DNA of 64,000 nucleotides from Mycolicibacterium parafortuitum (GTDB lineage Bacteria; Actinomycetota; Actinomycetes; Mycobacteriales; Mycobacteriaceae): NCBI RefSeq assembly GCF_010725485.1, contig NZ_AP022598.1:682001-746000 (forward strand), in the 5' to 3' direction. Below are positions 1 through 8,789 of the stretch, piece after piece. Position numbers and translations under genes: made by a program. Under the pieces are notes generated by a model. The model was not told where the DNA came from and did no database searches. It saw nothing but the letters and a program-made list of their open reading frames with translations. Each line of letters begins with the position of its first letter. Position 1 is the first letter of the stretch.

Positions 1-2
1 AC

Positions 3-410
3 CTGACCAAACCGTTCAGCCCGCGCGAGCTGGCGCTGCGGGTCCAATCGGTGCTGCGGCGCGCACCCGTGCGTGCCGGCGCGCAGGCGATGGACATCAC
101 CGCCGGCGACCTGACCGTCGCGACCGCGTCGCGCACCGTGACCGTCGCCGGAAAACCTGTGAGCCTGACCAACCGTGAATTCGACCTGTTGCTGTTCTTC
201 CTGACCCATCCCGGCGCCGTCTTCACCCGGGAGGATCTGCTCAAACAGGTGTGGCACTGGGACTTCGGCGACCTGTCCACGGTGACGGTGCACGTCAAGC
301 GCCTGCGCGCGAAGCTCGGCGACAGGCACCGGGTGCAGACCGTATGGGGCCGCGGCTACATGTGGGCGGCCGAGGAGCCGCCCACAGGGCGGCCGGATGC
401 AGACGACTGA
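3..410 (+). CDS. Response regulator, OmpR/PhoB family (5' truncated by window edge)
   Basis: DNA-binding response regulator of a two-component system. The frame is open from base 3, so the gene begins outside the window. What remains is the end of the receiver domain (T-K-P-F-S-P-R-E-L, the conserved Lys-Pro after the last strand) and a complete winged-helix output domain with the typical [23 protein letters not shown] and VWGRGYMW segments. The stop overlaps the start of the histidine kinase gene by 14 bases, so the two are cotranscribed and probably partners. The phospho-acceptor Asp is not in the window, and the regulon cannot be inferred. Confidence 0.93.
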   Translation: MTKPFSPRELALRVQSVLRRAPVRAGAQAMDITAGDLTVATASRTVTVAGKPVSLTNREFDLLLFFLTHPGAVFTREDLLKQVWHWDFGDLSTVTVHVKRLRAKLGDRHRVQTVWGRGYMWAAEEPPTGRPDADD

Positions 411-1419
411 CTTCTGGGAGATCGCCGGATGGGCGCTGACCTGCTCGGTGCCGGTGGTGCTGCTCGGCGCCGCGGTGGTCCGGCTGGCGCGGACATGGTC
501 ACTGGCGGCGAGCATGGTCGCGCTGGTGCTGATCCCGGTGCTGGCCACCCTCGCCGGTGTGGTCGGCGCGAGCGGGTTCATGATCACGCAGACGTTCGAG
601 CGGACCGCGGTGGTGCTGCTGGTGGTGTCCATCGTGACGATCCCGGCGGCGGTGATGCTCGGCCGCTATCAGGCGCGACGCACGGTGTGGGAAGCCGAGA
701 TCCGCGACTCCGAACACGCCGCCGAACAGTCGCGTCGCCGTCTGGTCGCGTTCGTCAGCCACGACCTGCGCACCCCGCTCGCCGGGATCCGCGCGCTGTC
801 GGAGGCCATCGCCGACGGCGTCGTGCCCGACGACGAGGTCCAGGTATACGCCAAACACATTGAGAACGAATCGATCCGGCTCTCCGAGATGGTCGACGAC
901 CTGTTCGAGATGTCGAAGATCAACGCCGGTGCGCTGACTCCGATGTTCGACAAGGTCGCGCTCGACGAGGTCGTCGACGACGTACTCGCCACGCACCGCA
1001 TCACCGCCGAACGCGCCGGGGTGCGGCTGACGGCGAACCTGCCGGAGCAACCCGTGCGGGTGATCGGCAGCGACCGCGCGCTGGTTCGGGTGCTGTCGAA
1101 TCTGGTGGCGAATGCGATCGCGCACACCCCGTCCGGCGGCAGCGTCACGCTCGGCCTCGGCGCCGACGAGAACAGCGCGTGGGCCCGCGTCGACGACACC
1201 GGTGTCGGTATCGACGAGGCCGACCTGCCGCGGGTGTTCGACGTCGCCTACCGCGGATCGAACTCCCGTGTGCCGCGCAAGGATTCGTCGTTGCCGAGCG
1301 GATCCGGGCTGGGCCTGGCGATCGCGGCCGGGCTGGTGCACGCGCACCGCGGCACGGTGTCGGCGCACAACCTGCCGACCGGCGCGCGCTTCGAAGTGCG
1401 GCTCCCGCTGGCCGACTGA
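397..1419 (+). CDS. Sensor histidine kinase
   Basis: 340-residue membrane histidine kinase, partner of the overlapping response regulator. About three hydrophobic segments lie in residues 9-90 (roughly 9-30, 35-60 and 70-90) with almost no extracytoplasmic loop, so the signal is probably sensed in the membrane or cytoplasm. The H-box [12 protein letters not shown] places the phosphorylated His at about residue 122. The ATPase domain has an N-box ([11 protein letters not shown]), G1 (DDTGVGI) and G2 (GSGLGLAIA). There is no clear HAMP or PAS domain. The ligand is unknown. Confidence 0.92.
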   Translation: MQTTDFWEIAGWALTCSVPVVLLGAAVVRLARTWSLAASMVALVLIPVLATLAGVVGASGFMITQTFERTAVVLLVVSIVTIPAAVMLGRYQARRTVWEAEIRDSEHAAEQSRRRLVAFVSHDLRTPLAGIRALSEAIADGVVPDDEVQVYAKHIENESIRLSEMVDDLFEMSKINAGALTPMFDKVALDEVVDDVLATHRITAERAGVRLTANLPEQPVRVIGSDRALVRVLSNLVANAIAHTPSGGSVTLGLGADENSAWARVDDTGVGIDEADLPRVFDVAYRGSNSRVPRKDSSLPSGSGLGLAIAAGLVHAHRGTVSAHNLPTGARFEVRLPLAD

Positions 1420-1449
1420 GCCGCCGCCGTCTCGCGAGACCTCCCCCAC

Positions 1450-1513
1450 CCGCGAAATATCATTCCGGGTCCCACTTTCGGGCCTGGTCGCAGCCCGGAA
1501 TGATATTTCGCGG
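1450..1513. repeat. Perfect 20-bp inverted repeat between convergent genes (dispersed palindrome family)
   Basis: Arms at 1450-1469 and 1494-1513 are exact reverse complements of 20 bases around a 24-base spacer. The core is CGAAATATCATTCCGGG. It lies between the 3' ends of the histidine kinase (+) and the flavin oxidoreductase (-), where it could act as a bidirectional terminator, although no T-run follows. Related cores occur at 24375-24391 (half copy) and at 48826-48840/50373-50387 (split by an IS element). Confidence 0.85.
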
Positions 1514-1517
1514 CGAG

Positions 1518-2648
1518 TCAGCCGGGAAGCGAGTTGCTGAGGCGTTCGGCGGCGGCCAGGTAGTCCTCGATGAACTCGCGCACCACCTCGCGGGCCGGCT
1601 TGACCTTGTTCATCAGCCCGACGCCCTGTCCGACGAAGTACGTCGCGAGCGCCTGCGCACCTTCGTGGCCCTGCGAGGCCAGCACGTCGATGCGGCGGAT
1701 CACCGGCTCGCACAGCATCGACTGCAGCGGAAGCGGAAGCGGCTGCCTGCCATCCTTGGCGGGCAGCCACGCGTCGGTCCACTCCGAGCGCAGCTGCCGC
1801 GACGGCTTGCCGGTACGCCCGGCCGAGCGCACGGTGTCGCGCGACGACGCGGCCAGCATCTTCGCGACGGTGTGCGGTGCGGTCTCGGCCTCCTCGGTGG
1901 TCAGCCACACCGAACCCGTCCACGCGCCCGCCGCGCCGATCGCGACCATGCCCGCCATCTGGCGCCCGGTCACGATGCCGCCCGCGGCCAGCACCGGGGT
2001 GGTGCTGCCGATGTCGGCGAGAGCGTCGAGCACCTCGGGTACCACGACCAGCGTGCTGACCTCACCGCAGTGCCCGCCGGCCTCGGTGCCCTGAGCAACG
2101 ATCAGATCCACGCCGGCGGCGGCCTGCTTGACCGCGTGCTCCTTGGCGCCGACCAGCGCGGCCACCGGGATGCCGCGTTCCTTGCCCGCCTCGATCATGT
2201 AGTCCGGCGGCACACCGAGGGCGTTGGCAATCAGCTTCACCGGGTGCGTCAGCGCCACGTCGAGCAGCTCGCGGCCGGTGTTGCCGGACAGCATCGGCTT
2301 GCCGAGACGCCGCTCGGGCTCCGGCTCGATGTCATGGGCGCGCAGCAGGTCGTCGACAAGGGTCTTGTATTCCTGCGGGATACGCGAGGCCAGGTCGGTG
2401 CTGGACAGCTTCTCGCCCTTGCCCTCGAACTTGGCGGGCACGATCAGGTCGACGCCGTAGGGCTTGCCCGCGACGGCCTCGTCGATCCAGGCCAGCTCCT
2501 GGTCGAGCTGCTCGGGTGAGTAGGCGGTGGCCCCGAGTACGCCGAACCCGCCGGCGTTGGTCACCGCGGCCACCACGTCGCGGCAGTGGCTGAACGCGAA
2601 GAGCGGGAAGTCGATGCCGAACTGTTCACACAGCGCTGTGGACGTCAT
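1518..2648 (-). CDS. NAD(P)H-dependent flavin oxidoreductase, nitronate monooxygenase family
   Basis: 376-residue FMN-dependent TIM-barrel protein of the 2-nitropropane dioxygenase/nitronate monooxygenase superfamily. Visible features are an N-terminal barrel with NAGGFGVLG, the central AQGTEAGGHCG segment, and the phosphate-binding AAGGIVTGRQM...GAWTGSVWL segment. Actinobacterial members are often annotated as nitronate monooxygenase or as enoyl reductase-like proteins of lipid or steroid metabolism; the substrate is not determined. The ATG at 2648 is the first in frame. It is transcribed toward the palindrome at 1450-1513 and is separated from the next gene upstream by about 50 bases. Confidence 0.85.
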   Translation of the reverse strand: MTSTALCEQFGIDFPLFAFSHCRDVVAAVTNAGGFGVLGATAYSPEQLDQELAWIDEAVAGKPYGVDLIVPAKFEGKGEKLSSTDLASRIPQEYKTLVDDLLRAHDIEPEPERRLGKPMLSGNTGRELLDVALTHPVKLIANALGVPPDYMIEAGKERGIPVAALVGAKEHAVKQAAAGVDLIVAQGTEAGGHCGEVSTLVVVPEVLDALADIGSTTPVLAAGGIVTGRQMAGMVAIGAAGAWTGSVWLTTEEAETAPHTVAKMLAASSRDTVRSAGRTGKPSRQLRSEWTDAWLPAKDGRQPLPLPLQSMLCEPVIRRIDVLASQGHEGAQALATYFVGQGVGLMNKVKPAREVVREFIEDYLAAAERLSNSLPG

Positions 2649-2699
2649 GGTGCACAGTATGACTTGACGGGTGTCAATAAGGTAGTGCGGGGTGGCGCC

Positions 2700-3476
2700 T
2701 CAGGGCAGGTCGAACGGCAGCTCGACGCCCTCGTGGGCCAGACAGTGCGTGCACTCGCGTTCGGCGCCGACGCTCTCCAGCGCGTCCTGGACCAGCTCCT
2801 TGAACGGCACCAGGTTGCGTTGGAACTCGGCGAAGATGTCCACCGCCCGCACGCCCTGGCCCGCCTCCACGCCTGCGTCCACGTCAGTCACCAGAGCTAC
2901 TGCGGCATAACACATCTCAAGCTCGCGGGCGAGGACCGACTCCGGGTAGCCGGTCATGTTGACCAGCCGGAACCCCTGCGCGGCGAACCACTGGCTTTCG
3001 GCACGCGTCGAGAACCGCGGCCCCTGGATGACCACCATCGCCCCGCCGTCGACCACCCCGGGGCGCCCGGTCACCGCGGCGCGCAGCGTGGGGCAATACG
3101 GGTCGGCGAAGCTGACGTGGATGCCCCCGGAATCGAAATAGGTGTCGGCGCGGCCCGACGTGCGGTCGACGAGCTGATCGGGCACGACGACTGCCCCGGG
3201 GCCGAGGGCAGGGTCGAGGCTGCCGACCGCGCACGGGGCGAAGATGCGGCGCACCCCCAGCGAGCGCAACGCCCACATGTTCGCCCGGTACGGCACGGTG
3301 TGCGGCGAGAACTCGTGTGCGACACCGTGTCTGGGAAGGAAAGCGACTTCGTGGCCGCCGACGGTACCGATCGTGATCGCCGCGCTCGGCGCGCCGTAGG
3401 GGGTGTCGACGGCGACCGACGAGGCGTCGGGCCCGAAGAACGAATAGAACCCGCTGCCCCCGATGACGCCTAACAC
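2700..3476 (-). CDS. mtnP: S-methyl-5'-thioadenosine phosphorylase-type nucleoside phosphorylase
   Basis: 258-residue PNP/MTAP-family phosphorylase, counterpart of Rv0535. It cleaves the glycosidic bond of methylthioadenosine or a related purine nucleoside with phosphate, in methionine/polyamine salvage. Motifs: GGSGFY (6-11), the phosphate-binding RHG (49-51), [10 protein letters not shown] (about 152-161) and NMTGYPE (173-179), the MTAP/MTIP-type purine-site signature. The start is 3 bases past the stop of the small upstream gene, so the two are coupled. Whether adenosine- or inosine-type substrates are preferred cannot be read from sequence alone. Confidence 0.9.
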   Translation of the reverse strand: MLGVIGGSGFYSFFGPDASSVAVDTPYGAPSAAITIGTVGGHEVAFLPRHGVAHEFSPHTVPYRANMWALRSLGVRRIFAPCAVGSLDPALGPGAVVVPDQLVDRTSGRADTYFDSGGIHVSFADPYCPTLRAAVTGRPGVVDGGAMVVIQGPRFSTRAESQWFAAQGFRLVNMTGYPESVLARELEMCYAAVALVTDVDAGVEAGQGVRAVDIFAEFQRNLVPFKELVQDALESVGAERECTHCLAHEGVELPFDLP

Positions 3477-3479
3477 CGG

Positions 3480-3692
3480 CTACGCGTCGTCGTCGCCGAG
3501 CTGCTGCGACGCGCGGCGGGCGCCGTCACGGATCTCGAACACGTCGGTGGCGAATCCGCCGATCGCGTTCGCGACGTCCCTGACCGCGGTGGTGATGATC
3601 GAGGTCACCTCGCCGACCGCCGATGCGCCGGCGGCGACGATCTCCTGCACCGCGTCCTTGCCGATCTCGGACTTGCTCAGCCGGTCGTCCAT
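3480..3692 (-). CDS. Small conserved-type hypothetical protein upstream of mtnP
   Basis: 70-residue soluble protein with an acidic, Gln-rich tail ([12 protein letters not shown]) and a central Ala/Val-rich helix (about 13-50) that looks amphipathic rather than transmembrane. It is not recognised as a known family. It is supported as a gene by its tight spacing to mtnP (3 bases) and by filling the gap between mtnP and the divergent menA. Only about 42 bases separate its start from the menA start, so both promoters must lie in or next to this gap. Confidence 0.65.
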   Translation of the reverse strand: MDDRLSKSEIGKDAVQEIVAAGASAVGEVTSIITTAVRDVANAIGGFATDVFEIRDGARRASQQLGDDDA

Positions 3693-3734
3693 GCGCTCAG
3701 TCTGCCACGGTCGGCACCTGCAAGACTGACCGTC

Positions 3735-4604
3735 GTGGCCAGTTTCGCCCAGTGGGTCGAGGGTGCGCGTCCGCGGACGCTGCCCAACGCCGTCGCACCC
3801 GTCATCGCCGGAACCGGTGCCGCCGCCTGGCTGGACGCGGTGTCGTGGCCGAAGGCGGTGCTCGCGCTCCTGGTCGCCGTCGCGCTGATCATCGGCGTGA
3901 ATTTCGCCAACGACTACTCCGACGGCATCCGCGGCACCGACGATGTGCGCTCAGGGCCGCTGCGGCTGGTCGGGTCCAAGTTGGCGTCGCCGAAATCGGT
4001 GCTGACCGCGGCGATCGTGAGCCTGACCGTCGGCGCCGTGGCGGGCCTGGTGCTGGCCTGGCGGTCGGCGCCGTGGCTGATCGCGGTCGGGGCGGTGTGC
4101 ATCGCCGGGGCGTGGCTCTACACCGGCGGCAAGAAACCCTACGGGTATCTGGGACTCGGCGAGGTCGCGGTGTTCGTGTTCTTCGGCCTGGTCGCGGTGC
4201 TCGGCACGCAGTACACCCAGGCGCTGCGGGTGGACTGGGTCGGGGTGACGCTGGCCGTCGCGATCGGAGCCCTGTCGTCGGCGGTGCTGGTCGCCAACAA
4301 CCTGCGCGACATCCCGACCGACGCCGAGTCGGGCAAGATCACCCTCGCGGTGCGTCTCGGCGACCCGAAGACACGGGTGCTGTTCCAGGCGCTCGTGGCG
4401 CTGCCGTTCCTGCTCACGCTGGCGCTGGTCACCGCGACGCCGTGGTGCGCGGTGGGTCTCGTCGTGCTGCCGCTCGCGGTGCGGGCCGCGAAACCGGTGC
4501 GTGCCGGGGCCGGGGGCAAGGACCTGATCCCGGTTCTGCGGGACACCGGCCTGACGATGCTGGTGTGGGCGGTCGCGGTGAGCGCGCCGCTGTTCGTCGG
4601 CTGA
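3735..4604 (+). CDS. menA: 1,4-dihydroxy-2-naphthoate polyprenyltransferase
   Basis: 289-residue UbiA-superfamily membrane prenyltransferase, counterpart of Rv0534c. It attaches the polyprenyl tail to dihydroxynaphthoate in menaquinone synthesis at the cytoplasmic membrane. The first Asp-rich motif is NDYSDG (59-64) and the second is in [13 protein letters not shown]; about eight to nine hydrophobic segments follow. The GTG at 3735 is chosen because it gives the usual start [19 protein letters not shown]. In M. tuberculosis fabH lies next to menA; here that position is taken by the Clp-N/HTH pair and the MoxR operon. Confidence 0.95.
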   Translation: MASFAQWVEGARPRTLPNAVAPVIAGTGAAAWLDAVSWPKAVLALLVAVALIIGVNFANDYSDGIRGTDDVRSGPLRLVGSKLASPKSVLTAAIVSLTVGAVAGLVLAWRSAPWLIAVGAVCIAGAWLYTGGKKPYGYLGLGEVAVFVFFGLVAVLGTQYTQALRVDWVGVTLAVAIGALSSAVLVANNLRDIPTDAESGKITLAVRLGDPKTRVLFQALVALPFLLTLALVTATPWCAVGLVVLPLAVRAAKPVRAGAGGKDLIPVLRDTGLTMLVWAVAVSAPLFVG

Positions 4605-4614
4605 CGAGCGCGCG

Positions 4615-5169
4615 TCACGCCGCGGCGTCGAGCAACGCGTCGACGCGCCGGCGCAGTTCGGCGGGGTCGACGTACTCGGCCAGCAGGGCCGTCGCCTCGG
4701 TGTCGCCGCCACGCAGCAGGCCCAGCAGGATGTGCTCGCAGCCGAGCCAGTTCTGCTTGTGCCGCACCGCTTCCCGCAGCGCCAGCTCGAGGGTCTTCTT
4801 CGAGGCCGTCGAGAACGGAATGCGCCGGCGCCGCCTCCCGCCGCCGCCCGGCCGCAGCGCCTCGTCGAAGGCCCCGGGGCCGAAGTCGCGGTCGACGTTG
4901 CGCCGCACCGCGGACAGATCGATGCCGAGCGGACGCAACGCGTCGGCGTCCTCGTCGAACGGATCGCCCCGACCGTCGGCGATCCGGTGCCGGATTTCTT
5001 CGAGGGTGACCCCGAAGTCCGCCAGCGTCGCCGACAGATCTCGCCCCGCGCTCTGCACCACCGCGACCAGCAGGTGCTCGGGACCGATCCGCTCATCACC
5101 GAGTTCCCACGCGGTCTGCTGCGCGAGGACGACGGCCGCGCGGGCGTTTCTGCTGAAGCGTTCGAACAT
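4615..5169 (-). CDS. Stand-alone Clp N-domain protein
   Basis: 184-residue protein made of two Clp-N repeats (about 1-75 and 115-180) joined by a Gly/Arg linker (RPGGGGRRRRR). Repeat 1 has ARAAVVLAQQTAWELGDERIGPEHLL and repeat 2 has KKTLELALREAVRHKQNWLGCEHILLGLL-type sequence. There is no AAA+ ATPase module, so it could be a substrate-binding adaptor or a regulator of Clp proteases rather than an unfoldase. The start at 5169 is set by a strong RBS (CAGGAG) overlapping the stop of the upstream HTH gene, with two bases between stop and start. Confidence 0.85.
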   Translation of the reverse strand: MFERFSRNARAAVVLAQQTAWELGDERIGPEHLLVAVVQSAGRDLSATLADFGVTLEEIRHRIADGRGDPFDEDADALRPLGIDLSAVRRNVDRDFGPGAFDEALRPGGGGRRRRRIPFSTASKKTLELALREAVRHKQNWLGCEHILLGLLRGGDTEATALLAEYVDPAELRRRVDALLDAAA

Positions 5170-5171
5170 GG

Positions 5172-5381
5172 TCAACTCCTGCGGTTGTACTTCTTGTGCA
5201 CGGCCTGCCTGCTGACGCCGAGCTCGTCGGCGATCGCCTGCCACGTCCAGCCCTGTTCGCGCGCCCTGGCGACGTGCAGCGCTTCCATCCGCTCGTGGAG
5301 CCGCTGCAGGGCCCGCACCGAGCGCAGTCCCAGCGCGGGATCCGTGCTGCTCAGCGCGTCGAGGGAGTCGAGGCCGGCCAT
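5172..5381 (-). CDS. Small HTH regulator cotranscribed with the Clp-N protein
   Basis: 69-residue protein: an N-terminal charged helix and a C-terminal helix-turn-helix (about 45-66: GWTWQAIADELGVSRQAV) ending in the basic HKKYNRRS. The start at 5381 is preferred over the long upstream extension because a good promoter ends six to seven bases before it, predicting a leaderless mRNA, and because it removes overlap with the promoter palindrome. Together with the Clp-N gene it forms a two-gene operon, probably autoregulated through the palindrome at 5411-5428. Confidence 0.85.
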   Translation of the reverse strand: MAGLDSLDALSSTDPALGLRSVRALQRLHERMEALHVARAREQGWTWQAIADELGVSRQAVHKKYNRRS

Positions 5382-5387
5382 GTCGCC

Positions 5388-5416
5388 ACGGTAGGTCCGC
5401 GACGGGCACCTGTCAA
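5388..5416 (-). promoter_or_regulatory. Promoter of the HTH/Clp-N operon, leaderless type
   Basis: Reading the minus strand, TTGACA (5416-5411) is followed after exactly 17 bases by TACCGT (5393-5388), a sigma-A-like pair. The expected start point, six to seven bases on, falls on the A of the ATG at 5381. Leaderless mRNAs are common in mycobacteria. Confidence 0.6.
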
Positions 5417-5428
5417 CCAAAGTTGACA
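5411..5428. promoter_or_regulatory. 18-bp palindromic operator candidate
   Basis: TGTCAAC-CAAA-GTTGACA is a perfect 7+4+7 inverted repeat. One arm contains the -35 hexamer of the HTH/Clp-N promoter and the other holds a TTGACA pointing toward moxR. A repressor bound here would block the HTH promoter; the small HTH protein encoded just downstream is the obvious candidate. Confidence 0.6.
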
Positions 5429-5506
5429 GCAACTTTCCGAATCGGGTGGATTCCGCCACGCCCGGCGTCGGTTTGCGCGCCGGATTCGCGTGGTACTTGC
5501 TGCGGG

Positions 5507-6508
5507 ATGACCGCAGCCCCGATGCCCCGCGAGTCCGACGACACCCGTGAAGCGCAGCGGGTGGTCGCGGCGTTGTCCGACGCGTTCTCGGCGAAGGTGG
5601 TGGGTCAGGAACACCTGCGCGAGACACTGCTGATCGGTTTGCTGACCGGCGGACACATCCTGCTGGAAAGCGTGCCAGGGCTGGCCAAGACCACCGCGGC
5701 ACGCGTGATCGCCGAATCGATCGACGGGGAGTTCCGCCGCATCCAGTGCACGCCCGACCTGCTGCCCAGCGACATCATCGGCACGCAGGTCTACGACGCC
5801 GCAACCGCGTCGTTCGTGACCCAGCTCGGCCCGGTGCACGCCAACGTCGTGCTGCTCGACGAGATCAACCGTTCCAGCGCCAAGACCCAGAGCGCGATGC
5901 TCGAGGCGATGGAGGAACGCCAGACCACGATCGCCGGCACCGTGTACCCGATCCCCGAACCGTTCCTGGTGATCGCCACCCAGAATCCCGTCGACCAGGA
6001 GGGCACCTACGCGCTGTCGGAGGCCCAGACCGACCGCTTCCAGCTCAAGGAGATCGTCCGCTACCCGTCGCCCGAACAGGAGGTCGAGGTGATGGCCCGC
6101 CGCGACGCCGGCCTCTACGACAAGGAGCGGACCACCCGGCCCGTCGCGAGCCTCGACGACATCCGCCGTCTGCAGCAGATCACCCGCGAGGTGTACATCA
6201 GCCGCGACCTGATGCTCTACGCCAGCCGCCTGGTCGCCGTGACCCGCGACCCGGGCAATCATCTGCCGGGCCAGCTGGCCCGGATGATCGAGTACGGCGC
6301 CAGCCCGCGCGCCACCATCGCGCTGTGCACCGCCGCGCGTGCGCTGGCGGTGCTGTCCGGCCGCAACCACGTCCTGCCCAGCGACATCGCCGACCTCGCG
6401 CACCGGGTCCTGCAGCACCGGCTGATCCTCGGTTTCGAGGCCGCCAGTGCCGGCGTCACCCCCACCCGGGTGATCGACGCCGTGCTGCAGGCCGTGCGGG
6501 TTCCCTGA
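5507..6508 (+). CDS. moxR: MoxR-family AAA+ ATPase
   Basis: 333-residue MoxR AAA+ ATPase, a chaperone-like protein that usually acts with VWA-domain partners. Walker A is GLAKTT (58-63), Walker B VVLLDE (114-119), followed by the MoxR-typical INRSSAKTQSAMLEAMEERQ region; a C-terminal lid runs from about 240. The ATG at 5507 (MTAAPMP) is chosen over an upstream in-frame ATG inside the operator region. It heads a six-gene operon (moxR, DUF58, a small membrane protein, two VWA-like proteins, a proline-rich membrane protein), likely an envelope-stress or cell-wall assembly module. Confidence 0.93.
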   Translation: MTAAPMPRESDDTREAQRVVAALSDAFSAKVVGQEHLRETLLIGLLTGGHILLESVPGLAKTTAARVIAESIDGEFRRIQCTPDLLPSDIIGTQVYDAATASFVTQLGPVHANVVLLDEINRSSAKTQSAMLEAMEERQTTIAGTVYPIPEPFLVIATQNPVDQEGTYALSEAQTDRFQLKEIVRYPSPEQEVEVMARRDAGLYDKERTTRPVASLDDIRRLQQITREVYISRDLMLYASRLVAVTRDPGNHLPGQLARMIEYGASPRATIALCTAARALAVLSGRNHVLPSDIADLAHRVLQHRLILGFEAASAGVTPTRVIDAVLQAVRVP

Positions 6509-6518
6509 CGGCGGCACC

Positions 6519-7379
6519 GTGGGCACGCACCTGAACCGGGCCAGAGCGCACTTCGGCACCGACACCCGCGGGATGCTCGACGGCGGCCGTCACGCGCTGC
6601 TGCACACCCGCACTTTGGAATTCGACGAGCTGCGGCCCTACGTCCCCGGCGACGACGTCCGCGACATCGACTGGAAGGCCTCGGCACGCTCGGCAAGCGT
6701 GCTGATCAAACGCTTCGTCTCCGAGAAACACCACAAGGTGCTGCTGGTCGCCGACGCCGGCCGCAACATGCTGGCTGTGACACCCGAACGTGAACGCAAA
6801 TGCGATGTGGCACTGCATATCTTGGGCGCCATCGGCCTGATCACGCTGGGACGCGCCGATCAGATCGGCATGGTGTACGGGGATGCGCGGGGCAGCCTGC
6901 GGGTCCGGCAGAGCCGTGGCGAGAACCACATCGAGAGCATGCTGACCGGCTATCACGGCCACGTCGGCCGGCACGGCAGCAGCGACATCCTGTGCCAGTT
7001 GACCTATGTCGCAACGCATTACCGGCATCCCCTGGTGATCGTGGTGGTGTCCGACGAACCCGAGGCCGACAACCGCCTCGACGAGGCGCTGGCGCGGTTG
7101 ACAGCCCGCCACGACGTGATGTGGGCGATGGTCGCCGACCATCCGGCCGCCGGGGTCTCCGACGGCGGGTACGACGTCGCCACCGGGCGACCGGTGCTCG
7201 GCTCCGCGGCTACCGACCCCCGCGTGGTGGCGGCCTATCAGCGTGCCGAACAGCGGCGCCTCGCGCGACTGACCGAGATGCTCGCGCGCCGCGGTATCCC
7301 CCATGCGACGGTCTCCGGTTCCGCCGGGGTCCGCCGGGCCGTCGGCGAGATGACCAGGGTGTGGTCTCGTGCCGGATGA
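6519..7379 (+). CDS. DUF58 protein of MoxR operon
   Basis: 286-residue DUF58 protein, the usual second gene of MoxR/Bat-type operons. The family signature is R-P-Y-V-P-G-D-D-V-R-D-I-D-W-K-A-S-A-R at about residues 44-62. The C-terminal half resembles a VWA fold (KVLLVADAGRNM; VIVVVSDEPEAD). There are no membrane segments. The GTG at 6519 lies 11 bases after the moxR stop, and the end overlaps the next gene by 11 bases, indicating translational coupling. The biochemical role of DUF58 is not established. Confidence 0.88.
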   Translation: MGTHLNRARAHFGTDTRGMLDGGRHALLHTRTLEFDELRPYVPGDDVRDIDWKASARSASVLIKRFVSEKHHKVLLVADAGRNMLAVTPERERKCDVALHILGAIGLITLGRADQIGMVYGDARGSLRVRQSRGENHIESMLTGYHGHVGRHGSSDILCQLTYVATHYRHPLVIVVVSDEPEADNRLDEALARLTARHDVMWAMVADHPAAGVSDGGYDVATGRPVLGSAATDPRVVAAYQRAEQRRLARLTEMLARRGIPHATVSGSAGVRRAVGEMTRVWSRAG

Positions 7380-7842
7380 CCTGCTGGAGTTCGTCAGCGG
7401 CCCACCCGGCTATTCGCCGATCTGGCTCTGGTTCGGGATCGCGCTGCTGATCCTCGTGATCGCCTGGTATGCACTGGTGTTCGTCGCGACCATGCCGTCA
7501 CAGCAGCTACGCCGGCTGCCCGGGGTCGAGCGCGCACATGCCCGAGTGCTGCGGAACCGGTTCGCCGCGACGGTCAGGACGCTGACGCAGCGGCACCGCG
7601 CCGGGGAGCTGAGTGCCGAGCAGGCCGGGGCCGCGATCAGCGCGACCCTGCGCAGCTTTCTGTACCAGGCCACCGGAACCCGCGCCCAGTACCTGCAGGT
7701 GCGCGCCATCGCTGCCGGTGAACTCGCTGCTGCCGCACCGATTCTGGAGGCGCTGGGCAGCGCACAGTTCGACCGGACCTCCACGGTGGACGTCGGCCGG
7801 CTCGGAGAGGCGACCGAAGAGCTGATCCGCTCGTGGACCTGA
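7369..7842 (+). CDS. Single-pass membrane protein of MoxR operon
   Basis: 157-residue protein with one transmembrane helix (about 17-42, IWLWFGIALLILVIAWYALVF) and a helical cytoplasmic domain rich in Arg, Ala and Glu. Similar small membrane proteins sit between DUF58 and the VWA genes in MoxR operons and may anchor the complex. The segment with GELSAEQAGAAISATLRSFLY is a likely protein-protein surface. It overlaps the preceding gene by 11 bases and the following one by 10. Confidence 0.8.
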   Translation: MPDDLLEFVSGPPGYSPIWLWFGIALLILVIAWYALVFVATMPSQQLRRLPGVERAHARVLRNRFAATVRTLTQRHRAGELSAEQAGAAISATLRSFLYQATGTRAQYLQVRAIAAGELAAAAPILEALGSAQFDRTSTVDVGRLGEATEELIRSWT

Positions 7843-8789
7843 GGTGGTGGGCCGTCGCGGCCGCCGGCCTCGGTGCCGTGGTGCTCGCGGTCGCGCTGGC
7901 GATGCTGCTGCCGGCCGGTGGCCGCCAGGACCGCCAGCTTCCGTTGGCCAATACCGCACGTCTGACCCGGCTGCCCGAATATCGCGCCGTCATCCGCCGC
8001 CAGACCCGCGCCGCCGTGGCGGCACTGGCGCTGCTGATCGCACTGTGCGCGGTCGCCGCGGTCACCAGCGCCCGCCCGACCACGACCCAGCGCGACGCGG
8101 GAGCGGCCGCGCAGCGTGAGGACATCATGTTGTGCGTCGGCGAGCCCGCCGACGCACCGCCGGTCTCGGAGTTCCTCGGCTATTTCGCCCGGCAGGCGAC
8201 CGCGTACGGTACCGAGCGGATCGCGCTGACCTCACCGAACCGGCGGCTGATCCCGATGACCCGGGACTACCAGTTCGCCGCGGGCCGGCTCGCGGAGTTC
8301 GCCCGAAACGCCCCGACCGCACCCCCTTTCACCGCCGGGGTGGAGTACGCCGACTACACGCCGACGGTCGCCGACGTGCTGGCGCTGTGCCTGACCGGCT
8401 TCCCCGGCTTCGAGACCCCGGGCGACACCCACCGCACACTGATCTATCTGGGTCCCGGTGCGCTGCGCGACCCGGACGACACCGGCCCGTCGCTCTACAC
8501 CGACGCCGCCGTCGCCGACATGGCCAGGCAGGCCGGGGTGGTGATCAACGCGATCGCCACCCCTGGTCGTGACACCGGCGCGCTGAGCGCAGCCGTGGAC
8601 GCGACCGGCGGTGAGTTCTTCCGGTTCGAACCGGACGGCCTCGGCGGTGAGCTCGACGCGATCCGCGCCCGATCGGCCGAACAGCGCGAGAACGTCGACG
8701 CCCGCATCGACGCCCCGGGACCGGAACTGGTTGTCGCGCTGGCTCTTTCCGCACTACTCGGGGTCGGGATGCTGGCGGTGCGGCGATGA
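7833..8789 (+). CDS. VWA-like membrane protein of MoxR operon (degenerate MIDAS)
   Basis: 318-residue protein with two N-terminal membrane helices (about 5-28 and 58-80), a central domain with the layout of a von Willebrand A fold, and a C-terminal helix (about 297-315). The position matches BatA/BatB-type proteins, but the metal-ion-dependent adhesion motif DxSxS is replaced by D-I-M-L-C, so metal-dependent binding is unlikely in this copy. It overlaps the previous gene by 10 bases and the next by 4 (ATGA). Confidence 0.75.
   Translation: MDLRWWAVAAAGLGAVVLAVALAMLLPAGGRQDRQLPLANTARLTRLPEYRAVIRRQTRAAVAALALLIALCAVAAVTSARPTTTQRDAGAAAQREDIMLCVGEPADAPPVSEFLGYFARQATAYGTERIALTSPNRRLIPMTRDYQFAAGRLAEFARNAPTAPPFTAGVEYADYTPTVADVLALCLTGFPGFETPGDTHRTLIYLGPGALRDPDDTGPSLYTDAAVADMARQAGVVINAIATPGRDTGALSAAVDATGGEFFRFEPDGLGGELDAIRARSAEQRENVDARIDAPGPELVVALALSALLGVGMLAVRR

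Noticed and set aside
499..1923. 474-codon minus-strand frame opposite the histidine kinase
   Set aside because: No domains and a shadow composition; the plus strand has all histidine kinase motifs.
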